From: Alphaproteobacteria bacterium | GTDB lineage: Bacteria; Pseudomonadota; Alphaproteobacteria; UBA828 | Direction of reading: 5' to 3' | NCBI GenBank assembly: GCA_022826665.1 | Contig: JAJDUK010000055.1 | Coordinates: 62,001-126,000, forward strand | DNA: 64,000 nucleotides | In this document: piece after piece, positions 62,388 through 64,000 of the stretch | Position numbering within the stretch: the stretch's first letter is position 1 | Layout of the letters: each line of letters starts with the position of its first letter | Translations under genes and position numbers: made by a program | Notes under the pieces: generated by a model | Seen by the model: only the letters and a program-made list of their open reading frames with translations | Told to the model about the DNA's origin: nothing | The model's database searches: none

Positions 62388-63218
62388 TCATCCGGTCGGC
62401 AGATCGCCCTTGAGAAGGTCTGTCCACAACTCGCCCGTGCAGCGATCGCCAGACCAGCCGCAGCCATCCGGTGCATAGACAACTCTGTTCTGGGCGTTGG
62501 AATCGTCCTCATAGGAACGCCACAGTCGTACGGACACGGCGTCGGGCCGGTCGACTTGAAGCCGATCGTAAGCTGCCCGCATCATGGTCTTGACTGCGGT
62601 CCTAGACGTCGGATCGGCGCCGGGTATTTCTATCTCCAGCGTGACGCGCCGGCGGTCCTGGCCGAAGGAGTTGTCGTTCTCCTTCACGAGGACATAGACC
62701 ATAGGTGACCCATCACCGTTGTCGGAGAGTAACTCTGAGGGCGCTTCCGCCACTACATCTGCGAAATCCACTGCGGCGACGGTCGAGACATCTTCGGGCT
62801 GCGAGTCTGGTACGACAGCCATCGCGTCGAGACCGGGCTGTTCATCTGTCGGGAGACCCTGAAACACGTAGCTGGATGGCTCAACTCCTCCACTGAGCGC
62901 GAGGGCGGTATCGAGGTTGGTCTCCACACGGGTGAGACGTTGATTGATGCCACCGAGCTGCTGCCCCACCGCAGAGAGGCGCTGGTCAAACCCGTCAACG
63001 CGCTCTTCCAGACGCGCCAAGGTCTGGTCGATACTGCCAAGCTTCGGCTCAAGCACAGCTACGCGATGACCAACGTCGGCAACGTCGCCGCGCAAACTGT
63101 CGACGCTTGTGCCCAAAGCGCGAATGTCAGCCTGAGTGATGGAGTGTAAGCCGACGGTGACGCCGATGACCACCACGCCGACGCCGATCAATGCTATCGT
63201 CTGCTGCTCAAGTGCCAT
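62388..63218 (-). CDS. Hypothetical membrane-anchored coiled-coil protein
   Basis: 276 aa. A hydrophobic segment at about residues 7-25 (IALIGVGVVVIGVTVGL) precedes a heptad-like coiled coil (about 29-105, repeats such as LARLEERVDGFDQRLSAVGQQLGGINQRL), then a linker and a C-terminal globular part ending in the AP(D)GxGWSG-like stretch VVYAPDGCGWSG, reminiscent of DUF4875. It would be anchored in the inner membrane with the rest outside or inside; topology is undecided. The gene and its flanks are AT-richer than neighbours, and it is oriented against them, which suggests acquisition. No function can be given. Confidence 0.7.
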   Translation of the reverse strand: MALEQQTIALIGVGVVVIGVTVGLHSITQADIRALGTSVDSLRGDVADVGHRVAVLEPKLGSIDQTLARLEERVDGFDQRLSAVGQQLGGINQRLTRVETNLDTALALSGGVEPSSYVFQGLPTDEQPGLDAMAVVPDSQPEDVSTVAAVDFADVVAEAPSELLSDNGDGSPMVYVLVKENDNSFGQDRRRVTLEIEIPGADPTSRTAVKTMMRAAYDRLQVDRPDAVSVRLWRSYEDDSNAQNRVVYAPDGCGWSGDRCTGELWTDLLKGDLPTG

Positions 63219-63261
63219 AGGAGTTCACGCCGAACTGGGAATGGCGCGCTGCTCTGATGAC

Positions 63262-63289
63262 ATTATGTCCAATATTTCACCATTTTCAA
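63262..63289 (-). promoter_or_regulatory. sigma70-like promoter of the hypothetical gene
   Basis: On the minus strand, TTGAAA (63284-63289) and CATAAT (63262-63267) are 16 nt apart and each matches the consensus at five of six positions. Start of transcription would be about 37 nt before the start codon. The rest of the 63219-63522 gap holds the hyuB remnant and the amidohydrolase leader. Confidence 0.6.
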
Positions 63290-63306
63290 TGGGCGCACCC
63301 AGCTTG

Positions 63307-63347
63307 CGCGACAAGATGCGCGCGGCGCGAGGCGAGGTGCAGCTCTT
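63307..63347 (+). pseudogene. 41-bp remnant of hyuB 3' region
   Basis: Identical to 62047-62087 (inside hyuB, encoding DKMRAARGEVQL) at 40 of 41 positions, with only 62070/63330 differing (G/A). It sits between the hypothetical-gene islet and the amidohydrolase gene, and has no start or stop of its own. It looks like the leftover of a duplication or of an insertion that split this interval. Confidence 0.75.
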
Positions 63348-63522
63348 GGCGGTCTCGCGGGAATTGTCCGGGATATAGGGGCTGCAGGAGGCGCAGGCGC
63401 GGGGTGCTTGCGCTGCCGCCAACCTTATACTGGTCTCGTGTCGACGGCGGGTTTGGCCCGTATTCCTCACCACGGTCGCGGCCTGCGTCGCTTCAGGCGA
63501 AGCGAAAAAGGGGAGAGACGAC

Positions 63523-64000
63523 ATGGCGATGGACTTGATCGTGCGCGGCGCCAATCTGCCCGATGGCCGGGTCGGCGTGGACATCGGCGTGCAGGATGGG
63601 CGCATCGTCGCCGTGGAGCCGGCGTTGAAGGCCGAGGCCGGTCAGGAGATCGACGCCACGGACCGGCTGGTCTCGCCGCCCTTCATCGACGCTCACTTCC
63701 ACATGGATGCGACGCTGGCGCGCGCGCTCACCGACGCTCTGCCGCGGCCCGACCAGGCCGGCCTCCTCTTCGAGGGCATCTACCTGTGGGATGAGCTGAA
63801 GAAGCAGTTGACCCCGGAGGCGGTTGCCGAGCGGGCGATGACCTATTGCGACATGGCGATCGCCCAAGGGATCCAGGCGATTCGCAGCCATGTGGACGTT
63901 TGCGACGCGAGGCTGACGGGCGTGGAGGCGTTGCTGGAGGTCAAGCGCCGGGTCGCGCCGTACATCGACCTGCAGCTCATCGCCTTCCCGCAGATGGGCT
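63523..64000 (+). CDS. CodA-like amidohydrolase (cytosine/creatinine deaminase type), 3' end outside window
   Basis: The first 159 residues of a metal-dependent amidohydrolase. FIDAHFHMDATL carries the metal-binding HxH of the TIM barrel. QGIQAIRSHVDVCDARLTGVEALLEVKRR and the following DLQLIAFPQ strand closely follow bacterial cytosine deaminases, which also include creatinine deaminases. Start ATG at 63523 follows GGGGAGAG. It is separated from hyuAB by the AT-rich islet and would fit upstream of HyuAB in a creatinine to N-methylhydantoin pathway; the specificity is not proven by the fragment. Confidence 0.88.
   Translation, partial: MAMDLIVRGANLPDGRVGVDIGVQDGRIVAVEPALKAEAGQEIDATDRLVSPPFIDAHFHMDATLARALTDALPRPDQAGLLFEGIYLWDELKKQLTPEAVAERAMTYCDMAIAQGIQAIRSHVDVCDARLTGVEALLEVKRRVAPYIDLQLIAFPQMG

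Overview
This is a 64 kb window of high-GC, densely coding DNA, almost certainly from an alphaproteobacterium of Rhodospirillales/Kiloniellales type. The evidence is the short bacterial ProS without an insertion domain next to a single LolC/E permease and LolD, a DUF192-DUF1491 pair, GC-rich coding with long antisense shadow ORFs, and a large load of CaiB/BaiF, MmgE/PrpD, hydantoinase and 2-oxoglutarate oxygenase genes, as is common in uncultured marine or host-associated alphaproteobacteria. No rRNA, tRNA, CRISPR array or recognisable insertion sequence was seen. The genus cannot be told from the sequence alone. Layout: (1) 0-7 kb holds housekeeping genes (partial proS, lolCD, a glutamine amidotransferase, ubiX), then on the minus strand an unusual STAS plus GPP34 (Golgi phosphoprotein-like) pair and an MFS exporter. 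(2) 7.2-12.7 kb holds a FitAB-type toxin-antitoxin pair with a perfect 15-bp palindromic operator, an enolase-superfamily enzyme, an isochorismatase-type amidohydrolase behind three tandem 10-bp repeats, a CaiB/BaiF CoA-transferase and an AmpG-like MFS protein. (3) 12.7-21.7 kb holds a complete branched-chain-amino-acid/amide-type ABC transporter (livKFGHM order on the minus strand) divergent from hyuB-hyuA (N-methylhydantoinase/oxoprolinase-type). (4) 21.8-33 kb holds an isopenicillin-N-synthase-like oxygenase, tautomerase, NodB-type deacetylase, cupin, an alanine-racemase-like gene broken by one amber codon, an EctD-like dioxygenase, an NDUFA9-like reductase, two convergent class III aminotransferases flanking a HigBA-type toxin-antitoxin module, and a C45 peptidase. 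(5) 33-43.5 kb is a catabolic island: a dihaem cytochrome c, a second oxygenase, a ribose-type ABC transporter with two permease units fused in one chain, a second NodB deacetylase, a third oxygenase (close paralogue of the first) and a GbcA-like Rieske oxygenase. (6) 43.6-53.6 kb holds DUF192, DUF1491, recG, a GFA protein, a NicX/M29-like metalloenzyme, DUF2461, MmgE/PrpD, an orphan MNT nucleotidyltransferase and an acyl-CoA dehydrogenase/CoA-transferase pair. Two inverted copies of a two-hairpin intergenic repeat sit here, each in a convergent gap. (7) 53.7-64 kb holds a polyamine-type ABC transporter, hyuA-hyuB and, after a short AT-richer islet, a cytosine/creatinine-deaminase-like amidohydrolase running off the window. 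Working idea: the window is dominated by uptake and catabolism of small cyclic amides and amines. Two separate transporter-plus-hydantoinase units, an N-carbamoyl-amide hydrolase family member, a CodA-like deaminase, a C45 amide hydrolase and two aminotransferases would together suit degradation of creatinine/N-methylhydantoin-like or other lactam compounds. A second theme is a repeated pairing of an IPNS-like oxygenase with a NodB-fold deacetylase, associated once with a sugar-type importer. Both are inferences from family membership and gene order.
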